64,000 nucleotides of DNA, from assembly GCF_040144835.1 (NCBI RefSeq), contig NZ_CP151632.1, positions 2,418,001-2,482,000 on the forward strand. The letters run 5' to 3'. Both the position numbers and the translations under genes were made by a program. The DNA is from Microbacterium sp. LWS13-1.2 (GTDB taxonomy: Bacteria > Actinomycetota > Actinomycetes > Actinomycetales > Microbacteriaceae). Of this stretch, positions 17,678 through 27,729 are shown in pieces (positions within the stretch are counted from its first letter, which is position 1; each line of letters starts with the position of its first letter). Under the pieces are notes generated by a model, which was given only the letters and a program-made list of their open reading frames with translations, was not told where the DNA came from and made no database searches.

Positions 17678-18507
17678 AGGACCTCCTCCCCTCGGATGGA
17701 CTGGTGCCACGACAGCGACCGGCGCTCGATCGCCCGGAAGATGAGGTTGACGAGGAGGCCGAGCATGCCGGTCACGATGACGAGGGCGTACACCGTCGTC
17801 CACTGCCCGGACTCGCGGGCCAGCATGATGGCGCGCCCGAGCCCGGGAATGCTGATGAACATCTCAGCGGTGATGGCCAGGATGAGCGCGACGGTCGCCG
17901 CGAGCCGGAGGCCCGTCATGAGGTACGGCAGCGCGGTCGGGAAGACCAGGTTCACGATCCGCGATCCCCGCGACAGCCCGAAGCTGCGAGCCGTGTCGCG
18001 GGCGACGGCGTCCACGTCGGCGACGCCGTAGAGCACCTGGATGAACACCTGCCAGAAGCTCGCGTAGACGATGATGAGGAGCGCCGCCTGCAGCTGGTAG
18101 CCGAACATGAGGATCGCGAGCGGGATGAGCGCGACCGACGGGATCGGCCGCAGGAACTCCACCGTGGTGTGGGTGGCGCGGCGGAGGAACGGCACCAGGC
18201 CGATGACCGTGCCGAGCACCACGGCGAGCACCGTCGCGATCACGAGGCCCAGCGCCCACGACGTCAGCGTGCGGCCGACGTTGCGCCAGAACTCCAGATC
18301 TCCGAACAGCACGAACAGCTGCGCGATCGTCTCGGTCGCGGTGGGGAAGTACGCCGGGTTCACGATCCCGAGCGTCGGCAGCAGTTGCCAGGTCGCCAGG
18401 AACCCGATGATGCCGGCCACGCCGAGCACGAGCTTGCGCACGGTGCGGTGCTGCCGGGCGCCGGGCGTCGTGGCGGCGATCGCGGGAGCGTCAGCGGTGG
18501 CGGTCAC
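17674..18507 (-). CDS. ABC transporter permease, SsuC/TauC type
   Basis: The second permease, 277 residues, with about six hydrophobic segments and the EAA loop in ARSFGLSRGSRIVNLVFPTA. The GTG at 18507 follows GGAGGCACC. It is separated from the binding-protein gene by 118 bp that hold a perfect 15-bp-arm hairpin, which may explain lower expression than the binding protein. Confidence 0.9.
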   Translation of the reverse strand: MTATADAPAIAATTPGARQHRTVRKLVLGVAGIIGFLATWQLLPTLGIVNPAYFPTATETIAQLFVLFGDLEFWRNVGRTLTSWALGLVIATVLAVVLGTVIGLVPFLRRATHTTVEFLRPIPSVALIPLAILMFGYQLQAALLIIVYASFWQVFIQVLYGVADVDAVARDTARSFGLSRGSRIVNLVFPTALPYLMTGLRLAATVALILAITAEMFISIPGLGRAIMLARESGQWTTVYALVIVTGMLGLLVNLIFRAIERRSLSWHQSIRGEEVL

Positions 18508-18577
18508 GGTGCCTCCGTTCGGTGCGGTCAGGGGCGTGCGGGCGGGTGCGAAGTCTCACGGCCGAGGACGCGGGTGG

Positions 18578-18608
18578 TGACGGATGCCGCGGGCCGCGGC
18601 ATCCGTCA
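18578..18608. repeat. Perfect 31-nt inverted repeat between binding protein and permeases
   Basis: TGACGGATGCCGCGG and its complement are separated by a single G. On the operon's mRNA this hairpin lies just after the substrate-binding-protein gene, where stem-loops often protect or attenuate the transcript. It is the same GACGGATGCCGC hairpin type as at 2859 and 3579. Confidence 0.7.
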
Positions 18609-18625
18609 ACCATCTCGTCACGGGG

Positions 18626-19609
18626 CTACTGCTGCTGGAGCAGCCGGTCGAAGTCGGGCTCGGCCTCGATGTAGGTGTACTCGACGGCCAGTGCACCGAG
18701 GTCCTCGATGCCGGCGTCGGCGAGGTCCCACGTGAAGGTCGGGAGCGTGATGCCGGCCGCAGCCTCCTCGGGGATCTCGAGGTTGGTCGCGATCGCGGCG
18801 CGCACCGCGTCCTCGTTCTCGCTCGCCCACTCCAGCGCCTCCGACATCGCGGCCGAGTAGTCGGCGACGAGTTCGGGGTCCTCATCGAGGAGCGCCTGCG
18901 TCGTGATGTTGGTGAGCACCGAGAGCCCGGGGATCGTCGCCTGGTACGGCGCAACCACCGAGACTCCGCCGTCGCCGAGCACCATGCCGCGGAACGGGTC
19001 GGGCGCCCATGCGGCGTCCATCGTGCCGGCGGCGAGCTGCGCGGGGACGTCGGGGAAAGCGACCTCGACGAACTCGATCGTCGACGGGTCGCCGCCGTCA
19101 TCCTCGACCGCCTTGCGGATCGTGAGGTCTCCGGCGGCGCCGATGGTGTTCACCGAGACCTTCTTGCCGGCGAGGTCGGCCGGTCGCATGATGCCGGAGT
19201 CGCCCAGCGCGACGACCGCGTTGACGTCGTCGCCCTCGGCGAGGCTGTTGGCGTAGTTGCCGACGATCACGACGCCGAGATCCTGCGCGTCGGCCCGGAT
19301 GGGACCGAACGGCTGGCCGATGGCGAACTGGATATCGCCGCTCAGCAGCGCCGGGATGGCGTTGGCGCCACCCTGCGCGGGGACGACCTCGATCTCGAGG
19401 CCGTGGTCTTCGAAGATGCCCTCGTCGATGGCGGCCCAGAGGGCGCCGGACTCGGCGATCGGCAGCGCGGCGACCCGGACGGCGGTGAGCTCTTCGGCAC
19501 CGGCGTCGTCTGTCGCTGTGGATTCGGGATCGGCGGCGGAATCGGTGCAGCCGCTCAGCGCGAGCGCGGCGGCGGCGAGAACGCCGAGGGTGGCAAGACT
19601 CTTCTTCAT
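18626..19609 (-). CDS. ABC transporter substrate-binding lipoprotein
   Basis: A secreted lipoprotein of 327 residues: an N-terminal MKKSLATLGVLAAAALALSGC signal with the lipobox cysteine near residue 21, a D/E-rich linker, then a NMT1/SsuA-like periplasmic-binding fold (GIFEDHGLEIEVV, GDIQFAIGQPF, NYANSLAEG, DLAGKKVSVN). It heads the ABC operon. The ligand is unknown; this family binds sulfonates, nitrate, pyrimidines and some aromatic acids, and the setting favours an aromatic acid. Confidence 0.88.
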   Translation of the reverse strand: MKKSLATLGVLAAAALALSGCTDSAADPESTATDDAGAEELTAVRVAALPIAESGALWAAIDEGIFEDHGLEIEVVPAQGGANAIPALLSGDIQFAIGQPFGPIRADAQDLGVVIVGNYANSLAEGDDVNAVVALGDSGIMRPADLAGKKVSVNTIGAAGDLTIRKAVEDDGGDPSTIEFVEVAFPDVPAQLAAGTMDAAWAPDPFRGMVLGDGGVSVVAPYQATIPGLSVLTNITTQALLDEDPELVADYSAAMSEALEWASENEDAVRAAIATNLEIPEEAAAGITLPTFTWDLADAGIEDLGALAVEYTYIEAEPDFDRLLQQQ

Positions 19610-19943
19610 TGACGGGCCTCTCAGGAGCGGGTGCTGTGGTGCCGGCGCCGCGTCCGTCCGACCGGAGTCGGCGCCGGCACCGCGGCGTGCCTGACAACAG
19701 TCATCGTGCGCCACTCCGGATCGATTGTCAATGCTTTTGTGACGCGCGTCACGGATTGCGTGAACTAAGCACGCACCGCAGCGGTCGGCATCCGCTCAAT
19801 GGAAATCGTCGCGTGCGTCACTGCCCAAGCCCCGCAGGATGGGTGCGCACGCACAGCGTGCCTATTGCCATTACCTATGGTGATAGGTATTCTCGGACTA
19901 CCGCGATGCAGTGACGCACGCGGAAGAGGAAAGGACCTCCCTC
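19610..19943. promoter_or_regulatory. Divergent control region between ABC operon and metF
   Basis: This 334-bp gap holds four candidate sites: a GntR-like half-conserved ATTGTCAATGCT (19724-19735), a Crp/GlxR-like palindrome (19738-19753), an IclR-like ATCCGCTCAATGGAA (19790-19804) and the perfect palindrome TACCTATGGTGATAGGTA (19872-19889). No gene is seen. The density suggests that entry to the one-carbon module is controlled by several regulators. Confidence 0.5.
19738..19753. promoter_or_regulatory. Crp/GlxR-type site
   Basis: TGTGACGCGCGTCACG matches the TGTGA-N6-TCACA consensus at all but the last base; the inner 14 bp (19739-19752) are a perfect palindrome. It would place the ABC operon, metF or both under cAMP-linked control. 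Confidence 0.5.
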
Positions 19944-20828
19944 ATGGCCCATGCGACCCCCGCATCGCCCTCCGCGGCGGCTCTCGTCGACGGCTTCTCG
20001 CTGGAGATGACCGGCAAGGACATCGCCGGTCTCGAAGAGGCGCGCGACACGATCCCGCAGGGGACGAAGGTCAACGTGACGTTCCTCGGAAACGAAGACC
20101 TCGAGCTGCGCGTCGCCGCCGCGAAGGCGGTCAAGGAGATGGGGTTCGTTCCCGTCCCCCACATCTCGGCGCGGCGGCTGAAGTCGCAGGGCGAGCTCGA
20201 GGAGTTCCTCAGGCGCCTGCAGGAGGTCGGCGCGACCGAGCACGTGTTCGCCGTCGGCGGCGACCCTGCCGAGCCCGAGGGCCCGTACCCCGACGCGCTG
20301 ACCGTGATCCGCTCGGGCGTGCTCCAGCAGTTCGGCGTGCGCGAGGTGTCGATCGCCGGCTACCCCGAAGGCCACCCCGACATCCCCGCCGACGTGCTGT
20401 GGCGCCACCTCGACGAGAAGGCGCTCACGCTGGCGCAGCAGGGATTGGATGCTGTCATCCTGACCCAGTTCGCCTTCGACACCGATCCCGTGATGACGTG
20501 GATCGGGCAGGTCCGCGACCGCGGGATCGATACGCCGATCCGCATCGGCACGCCCGGACCCGCCGGCATCAAGCGGCTGATCGGCTTCGCGCGCCGGTTC
20601 GGCGTGGGCGCCAACGCGATGATCGTGAAGAAGTACGGGTTCTCGCTCACCAACCTCATGGGCACCGCCGGCCCCGACCGCTTCGTGTCGGACCTGGCCG
20701 CGCTGCTCGCGGACGAGCCGAAGTCCGGCGACGTGAAGCTGCACTTCTACACGTTCGGCGGCCTGCTCGCGACGAGCAACTGGGCGCGCGAGTTCGTCGC
20801 GGCGCAGTCCTCGGGAGCGCGCCGATGA
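19944..20828 (+). CDS. metF: Methylenetetrahydrofolate reductase family protein
   Basis: A 294-residue MetF-type TIM-barrel flavoprotein. The folate/flavin features are in place: VTFLGNEDLELRVAAAK, VPHISARRL, FAVGGDP, then SIAGYPEGHPD and an ILTQFAFDTD stretch typical of MetF. The ATG at 19944 follows AGAGGAAAGGACC. It overlaps purU (ATGA) and is followed by an O-demethylase gene. In this context it probably runs in the oxidative direction, turning 5-methyl-THF from O-demethylation into 5,10-methylene-THF (inference from SYK-6 type pathways). Sequence similarity to classical MetF looks moderate. Confidence 0.85.
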   Translation: MAHATPASPSAAALVDGFSLEMTGKDIAGLEEARDTIPQGTKVNVTFLGNEDLELRVAAAKAVKEMGFVPVPHISARRLKSQGELEEFLRRLQEVGATEHVFAVGGDPAEPEGPYPDALTVIRSGVLQQFGVREVSIAGYPEGHPDIPADVLWRHLDEKALTLAQQGLDAVILTQFAFDTDPVMTWIGQVRDRGIDTPIRIGTPGPAGIKRLIGFARRFGVGANAMIVKKYGFSLTNLMGTAGPDRFVSDLAALLADEPKSGDVKLHFYTFGGLLATSNWAREFVAAQSSGARR

Positions 20829-21700
20829 CGGCGCACCTCGACGCGCACCGCGACCACGCCTGCCTGACCGTGCACGGTCCCGACCAGCCGGGGATCGTCG
20901 CCGCGGTGACCGCCCTGGTCACGCGCGTCGGCGGGAACATCGTCACGCTCGACCAGTACTCCGACAACCCCGAGGGCGGCGAGTTCTTCCAGCGCGTGGT
21001 GTTCCATCGTCCCGACCTGCAGGCGGCGCTGCCCGACATCGAGGCCGATCTCGATGCGACCCTCGGGCCGCTGAAGCTGGAGTGGCGGGTGACCGACCAG
21101 TCCATCCCGAAGCGGATGGCGATCCTCGCCTCGACGAGCGACCACTGCCTGCTCGAGCTGCTGTGGCGGCACCGCCGCGGCGAGCTGCCGGTCACGATCC
21201 CGATGGTGATCTCCAACCACACGAACACCGCCGAGGATGTCCGCTCCTTCGGCATCCCGTTCTTCCACGTGCCGTCCCAGGGCGCCGACAAGTCGGCCGC
21301 CGAGGCGAAGATCGTCGAGCTGCTGAAGGGCAACGTCGACTTCGTGGTGCTGGCCCGGTACATGCAGATCCTGTCGGACTCGTTCCTGGACGAGGTCGGC
21401 GTTCCCGTGATCAACATCCACCACTCGTTCCTGCCCGCGTTCATCGGGGCCGCTCCCTACCGCAAGGCCAAGGAGCGGGGCGTCAAGCTCATCGGAGCGA
21501 CCAGCCACTACGTCACCGCAGACCTCGACGAGGGCCCGATCATCGAGCAGGACGTCGCCCGCGTCACACACGCCATGACCGCCGGCGACCTCCAGGCGCG
21601 CGGCGCCTACGTCGAGCGCGCCGTGCTCTCGCGAGCGGTCCAATGGCACGCCGAGGACCGCGTCATCCGCCACGGCAACAGCACCATCGTGTTCACTTAG
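20825..21700 (+). CDS. purU: Formyltetrahydrofolate deformylase
   Basis: PurU hydrolyses 10-formyl-THF to formate and THF. The 291-residue protein has an N-terminal ACT domain (LTVHGPDQPGIVAAVTAL, residues about 11-80) and a C-terminal formyltransferase-like domain with IPMVISNH, the catalytic VINIHHSFLPAFIGAAPYRKA region and TSHYVTADLDEGPIIEQD. The start overlaps the metF stop by 4 bp. Beside O-demethylases its job would be to recycle free THF while releasing the carbon as formate. Confidence 0.95.
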   Translation: MTAHLDAHRDHACLTVHGPDQPGIVAAVTALVTRVGGNIVTLDQYSDNPEGGEFFQRVVFHRPDLQAALPDIEADLDATLGPLKLEWRVTDQSIPKRMAILASTSDHCLLELLWRHRRGELPVTIPMVISNHTNTAEDVRSFGIPFFHVPSQGADKSAAEAKIVELLKGNVDFVVLARYMQILSDSFLDEVGVPVINIHHSFLPAFIGAAPYRKAKERGVKLIGATSHYVTADLDEGPIIEQDVARVTHAMTAGDLQARGAYVERAVLSRAVQWHAEDRVIRHGNSTIVFT

Positions 21701-21714
21701 GCCCCGGTCGCTGA

Positions 21715-23196
<1,482 letters not shown>

Positions 23197-23216
23197 GATC
23201 GAACGCCACGACCCGT

Positions 23217-23342
23217 TCGGTCGTTGAGCGAGCGAGGACCGTGGTCGTTGAGCGAGCGTGCGAGTCGAAACGCAGAGACGAAACGCGCCTGCCCATCTCC
23301 GACGCGCAGGACGTTTCGTCTCGCCTCGCTCGCTCAACGACC
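23217..23342. repeat. Interspersed repeat pair (direct and inverted)
   Basis: Two forward copies starting GGTCGTTGAGCGAGCG and an inverted copy ending GCTCAACGACCGGG fill the space before the PadR gene. Confidence 0.85.
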
Positions 23343-23383
23343 GGGATCGCCCCGCTAATCTCGGGGAGGCGAAAGGGAGTCGC

Positions 23384-23992
23384 ATGAGTCTGCGGTACGC
23401 GCTGTTGGCGATCCTGCGGGTGGGCCCGCTGTCGGGGTACGACCTGCAGAAGCAGTTCCACCAGTCCGTCGGACATGTGTGGCATGCACCCGACTCCCAG
23501 ATTTACCCCGAGCTGCGCAAGATGGAGGAGCTCGGCCTCATCGAGGGCGAGGAGCAGACACGCGGCGAGCGCGGCACGCGCCGCATGTACCACGTGACGG
23601 ATGCCGGCAACCGGGCGTTCCTCGACTGGATGGCCTCTCCCCTCGACTACCAGCGGGTTCGCGACCCCGCCCATCTGCGGGCCGCCTACCTGGAGGCGGC
23701 CACGCCAGAGGATGCGCGCGGGTTCCTCGAGCGGCACATCGCGCAGTGGGCGGGCGAGCTGGCGCAGTGGGAGGGCGAGCTCGAGCGCATCGACGCCGTC
23801 GCCAACCCCATGCTGGTGCGCCGCCTCGCGGTCACCGCCGACGCCGACCGTGAGCGGACCATCGCCTACAAGCGCTTCGCCTATGAAGGCCTCGTCGAGC
23901 GCGCGCAGGGCGAGATCGCCTGGGCGCGCCGCGGCCTCGAGCTCGTGGACCGCCTGGACGGCGCCGAGGCCCAGTCGGCGACCGGCACCTGA
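23384..23992 (+). CDS. PadR-family regulator
   Basis: A 202-residue PadR-type regulator: an N-terminal winged helix (RYALLAILRVGPLSGYDLQKQF, conserved SQIYPELRKMEELGLIEGE at about 38-56) and a C-terminal VirR-like helical domain. The ATG at 23384 is preceded by AAAGGGAG. PadR proteins often answer phenolic acids, and it lies directly after copy 1 of the O-demethylase, but a repeat cluster separates them and its target cannot be read. Confidence 0.87.
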   Translation: MSLRYALLAILRVGPLSGYDLQKQFHQSVGHVWHAPDSQIYPELRKMEELGLIEGEEQTRGERGTRRMYHVTDAGNRAFLDWMASPLDYQRVRDPAHLRAAYLEAATPEDARGFLERHIAQWAGELAQWEGELERIDAVANPMLVRRLAVTADADRERTIAYKRFAYEGLVERAQGEIAWARRGLELVDRLDGAEAQSATGT

Positions 23993-24010
23993 CTGCCGTA
24001 CCCCACTCCC

Positions 24011-24191
24011 GGTCGTTGAGCGAGCGAGGAACGTGGTCGTTGAGCGAGCTTGCGAGTCGAACGCAGAGACGAAACGCGGTTCCTGATCCTCGGTCGTTGA
24101 GCGAGCGAGGAACGAGCGAGACGAAACGCGCACACCCGGCGCACCCGCCTCCGGTCGTTGAGCGAGCGAGGAACGAGCGAGACGAAACGCG
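24011..24191. repeat. Interspersed repeat cluster, four forward copies
   Basis: Four GGTCGTTGAGCGAGCGAGGA-type copies in the same orientation with short GC-rich spacers. They account for most of the 341-bp gap between the PadR and DUF222 genes. The spacers are not uniform in length and the copies differ, so this is not a CRISPR array. Confidence 0.9.
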
Positions 24192-24333
24192 CACACCCGG
24201 CGCACACGTCGGTGCGCCCGTTCGGTTCCTCCACAGGCGCCTCTCGCGGGCTTCTTCGCCAGGTTATCCACAGCATGGTTTCGCCTCTTGATCTGGGTGT
24301 TTGAATGTCGGACGCCCTCGCCACAATAGGGGC

Positions 24334-25764
24334 ATGACGAACCTCGCCGACGCTCTCACGGAGCTCGGCGACGCGCTCGCGAAAGTGTCCGCGGCGGCGC
24401 TCGCCGACGGTGGGCTGCGGGGGTGCGCTGACACCGACGTGCTCGGTGCACTCGCGACGGCCGGCCGGATCCGGCGCAGCGCAGAAGCGGTCATGGTCGA
24501 GGCTGTCGCGGTGATCGTGGACCGTGATGGTGGCGTCGGTCACGCTGACCGGCTCACGACGCGTTACGGATGCCGCAACATGAGCGAACTCGTGCAGCGC
24601 GCGACGCGCGTCTCGGGGCGGACGGCGTCCGACCTGATAGCCGCAGCGAACGCGGTGCAGCAGTCTGTCGCGTTGTCCACCGGTGAGGTGCTGCCGGCGG
24701 AGTTCCCGGGTATGCGGGCAGCGCTGAGTGCCGGGCAGGTCGGCATCGACGGGATCATCGCGGTCACCGGCGCGTTCCGCGGCTGCCAGACCGGCCGGGC
24801 CGACATGCTCGCCGCAGACACCGAGCTGGCCGCCGCCGCGTGTGGCGAGGGAGTGGATGCCGCGCCGCCGGCGTCGGCGGACGAGTTGCGCGCCCTGGCG
24901 CAGGTGTGGGCGGCGTACCTCGACCAGGACGGCGCGGAACCCGACGACACCCGTGCGCTCCGTCGGCGGGGTGTCAGCCTGGGTCGTCGCGGCGACGACG
25001 GCCTCGTCCCTTTTCGCGGACGCCTCCTCCCCGAACTGGCCGCGCAGCTGCAGCTCGGCTTCGACAGCGTTCTCAATCCGCGCGCCGACGGCGCACCGGC
25101 ACCAGGGCCCTGCTTCGTCGAGGATCCGGAACGCGATCCATGGGAGCCCGTGGCGTCGGCGGCTGATCAGCGCAGCCACGCCCAGAAGCAGCACGACGCG
25201 TTCGCGGTGCTGCTCACCGCCGCCGCCGCATCCGGCGAACTACCCACCCTCGGCGGCGCCGCGCCCACCCTGGTGGTGTCGGTGCGCCAGGAGGACCTCG
25301 CAGCCGGCCACGGTCGCGCCCACCTCCCCGGCGACGACCAGCCGGTCCCGCTCCCGGTCGCCCGGCACATCGCCTGCACGGGTGCCATCGAACGCGTCGT
25401 GCTGGGCGAGAACGGGCGGATCGTGTCGATCACGACCCTGGACCGCATCTTCAACCACCACCAACGCAAAGCGATCACGCTCCGCGACGGCGGCTGCCTC
25501 ATCCCCGGTTGCCATGTCCCACCGCAATGGTGCGAGCTCCACCATGTCGAAGAGCACTCCCGCGGCGGCCCGACGCACACTGATAACGGAGTCTTGCTCT
25601 GCTGGTTTCATCATCGGACGATCGACACCGGCGGCTGGCACATCCGCATGCTCGACGGCATCCCATATGTGAAGGGCCCGTACTGGTGGGACGCGCAAGT
25701 GAAGTGGCGACCCGCCATGAAGTCCCCCACCCGAAGGCGCGACCTCATCGCCCTGCCCACGTGA
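24334..25764 (+). CDS. DUF222 / HNH endonuclease-domain protein
   Basis: A 476-residue protein of the large actinobacterial DUF222 family. The N-terminal two thirds is the DUF222 region; the C-terminus has an HNH nuclease core (RDGGCLIPGCHVPPQWCELHH, then GGPTHTDNGVLLCWFHH). The paired Cys/His residues would bind zinc. Such genes occur in many copies per actinobacterial genome and may be linked to 13E12-type repeats. The ATG at 24334 lies close to a -10-like CACAATAG, so the mRNA may be leaderless. Its function is not established. Confidence 0.88.
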   Translation: MTNLADALTELGDALAKVSAAALADGGLRGCADTDVLGALATAGRIRRSAEAVMVEAVAVIVDRDGGVGHADRLTTRYGCRNMSELVQRATRVSGRTASDLIAAANAVQQSVALSTGEVLPAEFPGMRAALSAGQVGIDGIIAVTGAFRGCQTGRADMLAADTELAAAACGEGVDAAPPASADELRALAQVWAAYLDQDGAEPDDTRALRRRGVSLGRRGDDGLVPFRGRLLPELAAQLQLGFDSVLNPRADGAPAPGPCFVEDPERDPWEPVASAADQRSHAQKQHDAFAVLLTAAAASGELPTLGGAAPTLVVSVRQEDLAAGHGRAHLPGDDQPVPLPVARHIACTGAIERVVLGENGRIVSITTLDRIFNHHQRKAITLRDGGCLIPGCHVPPQWCELHHVEEHSRGGPTHTDNGVLLCWFHHRTIDTGGWHIRMLDGIPYVKGPYWWDAQVKWRPAMKSPTRRRDLIALPT

Positions 25765-25929
25765 ACGTGGCACGCCGAGTTCTCTTGTCCAGAGCGCGGA
25801 GACGAATCGCTCTGCGGTCGGAGGCTCAACTCACGGCGGGCGACGATCTGCGGGCGTTCCCCTGCGACCGATTGGTTCGCAGGGATGGCGGACTGGCCAC
25901 GTGTGGGACTCGTGCGCGACCCTCTGGCA

Positions 25930-26532
25930 TCACCCGACGGACAGAACGCCGATAGCGGCGAGCACCACCCATGCCAGGTAGGCGAGGAGGCAGAACCTGT
26001 CCGGCCAACCGATTCGGATCTCAGGTGAGCCGCCCTGCCCGTGGGCGGGAGCCGCGGCGATGAGGAACCACACCAGGCCGGCCCACGGAACGACGGAGGC
26101 GATCGCCAGCATCCATCCCAGCGCGGGCGTCACCCCAGTCCCCGCAATCAGCGCGGTAGGGGGAAAGCCGGCGAGGAGCACAATTCCCAGTACCGTGTGC
26201 GCCCTGCCCACGGGCGTGGCCTGAGCGCGCGGAGTCATGATCGGATCGGCGTCGATGAACGCAGCACCGAGCGCGCTCACTGCGACAGCGGCAAGGCCGA
26301 TCGTCCACACACCACCGAACGGCCACAAGGCGACGCAGATCGCGGCGGGGCTGATGGCCATCGTGACGAAGGCGAGGCGCATGACCCACCCGTATCGCCC
26401 GACGGAGTACTCGCTGATCATCCGCCAGGATGGATCATACTCGGGCTCGAGCACGTGGAGGATGGTGATCAGCCCTACCGTGATCCCGCCGGCGACGAGC
26501 GCCGTCATGGCGGCGATGGCAACAACGCTCAA
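25930..26532 (-). CDS. DUF998 membrane protein
   Basis: A 200-residue integral membrane protein with about six hydrophobic helices. The EPEYDPSWRMISEYSVGRYGWVM stretch (near residues 29-51) is the hallmark of DUF998. The frame begins at TTG 26532; an ATG at 26508 would remove eight residues. No ribosome-binding site is clear. The function is unknown, and the gene is not evidently tied to its neighbours. Confidence 0.75.
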   Translation of the reverse strand: MSVVAIAAMTALVAGGITVGLITILHVLEPEYDPSWRMISEYSVGRYGWVMRLAFVTMAISPAAICVALWPFGGVWTIGLAAVAVSALGAAFIDADPIMTPRAQATPVGRAHTVLGIVLLAGFPPTALIAGTGVTPALGWMLAIASVVPWAGLVWFLIAAAPAHGQGGSPEIRIGWPDRFCLLAYLAWVVLAAIGVLSVG

Positions 26533-27729
26533 TATCGGACAGCCATACCTGCAGCGACCACGGGCATCCTCCTGCGGGGCACTCTATCCCGGCGGTCGCT
26601 CGCGGTCGCGGCCGAGCCGCGTGACCTCCGTGTAACAGTCGCGGGCGCAGTAGCGACCGCGGACACCGTGAGCGCCGAGCAGATGCAAGCGTCCGCCGCC
26701 ACGCGCCCGTGATCGATCGAACGATCTGCGCGATCGCCTGCTAGCGCGCGCCGAACAAGGCCTTGCCGAACGAGTGTCTTGATCTGTCATGTCGCGCCCT
26801 ACCGATGGCATCCATGTCGAGCGATGCGGGCTCCGTCGCTAACGGTGCGATGAGCTGCTCTCGCGGGCTGCCCTCCGCCGAGGGCTGGACGCCGGGGTCT
26901 GGGGCGTTGTTCTCAGGCTACGCGGAGACGGGCGCTGCGCGTTGCGGGTCCCCTAGCGTGTACTGGCACGATCAGGGATGTTCGTCGCGCATGGCGCCAC
27001 ATCGCGGGCGCGAGCCTGTAGACGGTGAAGTTGACGCGGGATGATCGGCATGCGCACGGATTCAAGCCCGGCGGGCGCCAATAGCGCAAATCTTGAGACG
27101 CGGATGGCGAGCCACACAGTTGGCAGCGGCCCTTGGCCTTTCTAAGAACCTCCGTCTCGGCACTGCGGCCGACGACGCGTGCGATCCCGTTGGAGCAAGA
27201 GGGGCCGTTCCACTGCAATTGGCCCAGTCGAGGTCGCTGTCGAAGGGACGTACGCGCAATCGTCGCAGTTCCCGCCGGCTGCTCGCACCCGGAGCGGGTG
27301 TTCGCGGCGGTGTGACTAGACGGCGTGTGAGATCACGTGAGTGACCGGCTGGCGTCTTTACGACGTCCTGGATGACTTCTAGTTGCCGACCTCTTGCTCG
27401 CACAAGAGCTGCGAGCCGTATGTCAGCGGCTTTTCGCCGTTCTGAAGCGGCTGGTCCACGCGCGGCCGGCTACGACTGTGCCGCGCTGCATGCCGATGTG
27501 TGATGAAGCGTAAGGGCGGACGAGGACGCGCGCCCAACGCGGCGAAGCAATCCGGCTGGCCTTGAGCCCCGCCCACCGCACCTCGGTCGGAACCTGAGGC
27601 CGACGGCCACCGGGCTCGCAGGGCGGGGCTGGGCCCTGTCCGCCCTTCTGATTAGCATGCTCGGATTAGGTTGCCTGGCCGACGCGCAGCAGAAAGTGCA
27701 TTTCGCTGATTATACGGAGGTGGCAGACA
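26533..27729. other. Gene-poor 1.2 kb stretch
   Basis: No convincing gene was found on either strand. The base composition is visibly lower in GC than the flanking metabolic genes, and frames are short with unnatural composition. A minus-strand frame near 27120-27160 contains RKAKGRCQLCGS, reminiscent of the start of an HNH domain, but it does not continue into one. The stretch leads into the methylase gene and may be decayed accessory DNA. Confidence 0.5.

Noticed and set aside
16039..19609. Naming the ABC importer as a taurine, sulfonate or nitrate transporter
   Set aside because: Family resemblance does not fix the ligand. No sulfonate or nitrate enzymes are nearby, and the PaaX-like regulator points to aromatics.
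24011..24191. Possible CRISPR array from regularly repeated units
   Set aside because: Copies are imperfect, spacing varies, the spacers are GC-rich and similar to each other, copies occur in both orientations elsewhere, and no cas genes are present.
26913..27218. Possible small HNH protein (RKAKGRCQLCGS on the minus strand)
   Set aside because: Only the first cysteine pair resembles an HNH domain; no His-Asn-His continuation, no ribosome-binding site, and composition is not protein-like. Possibly a decayed remnant.
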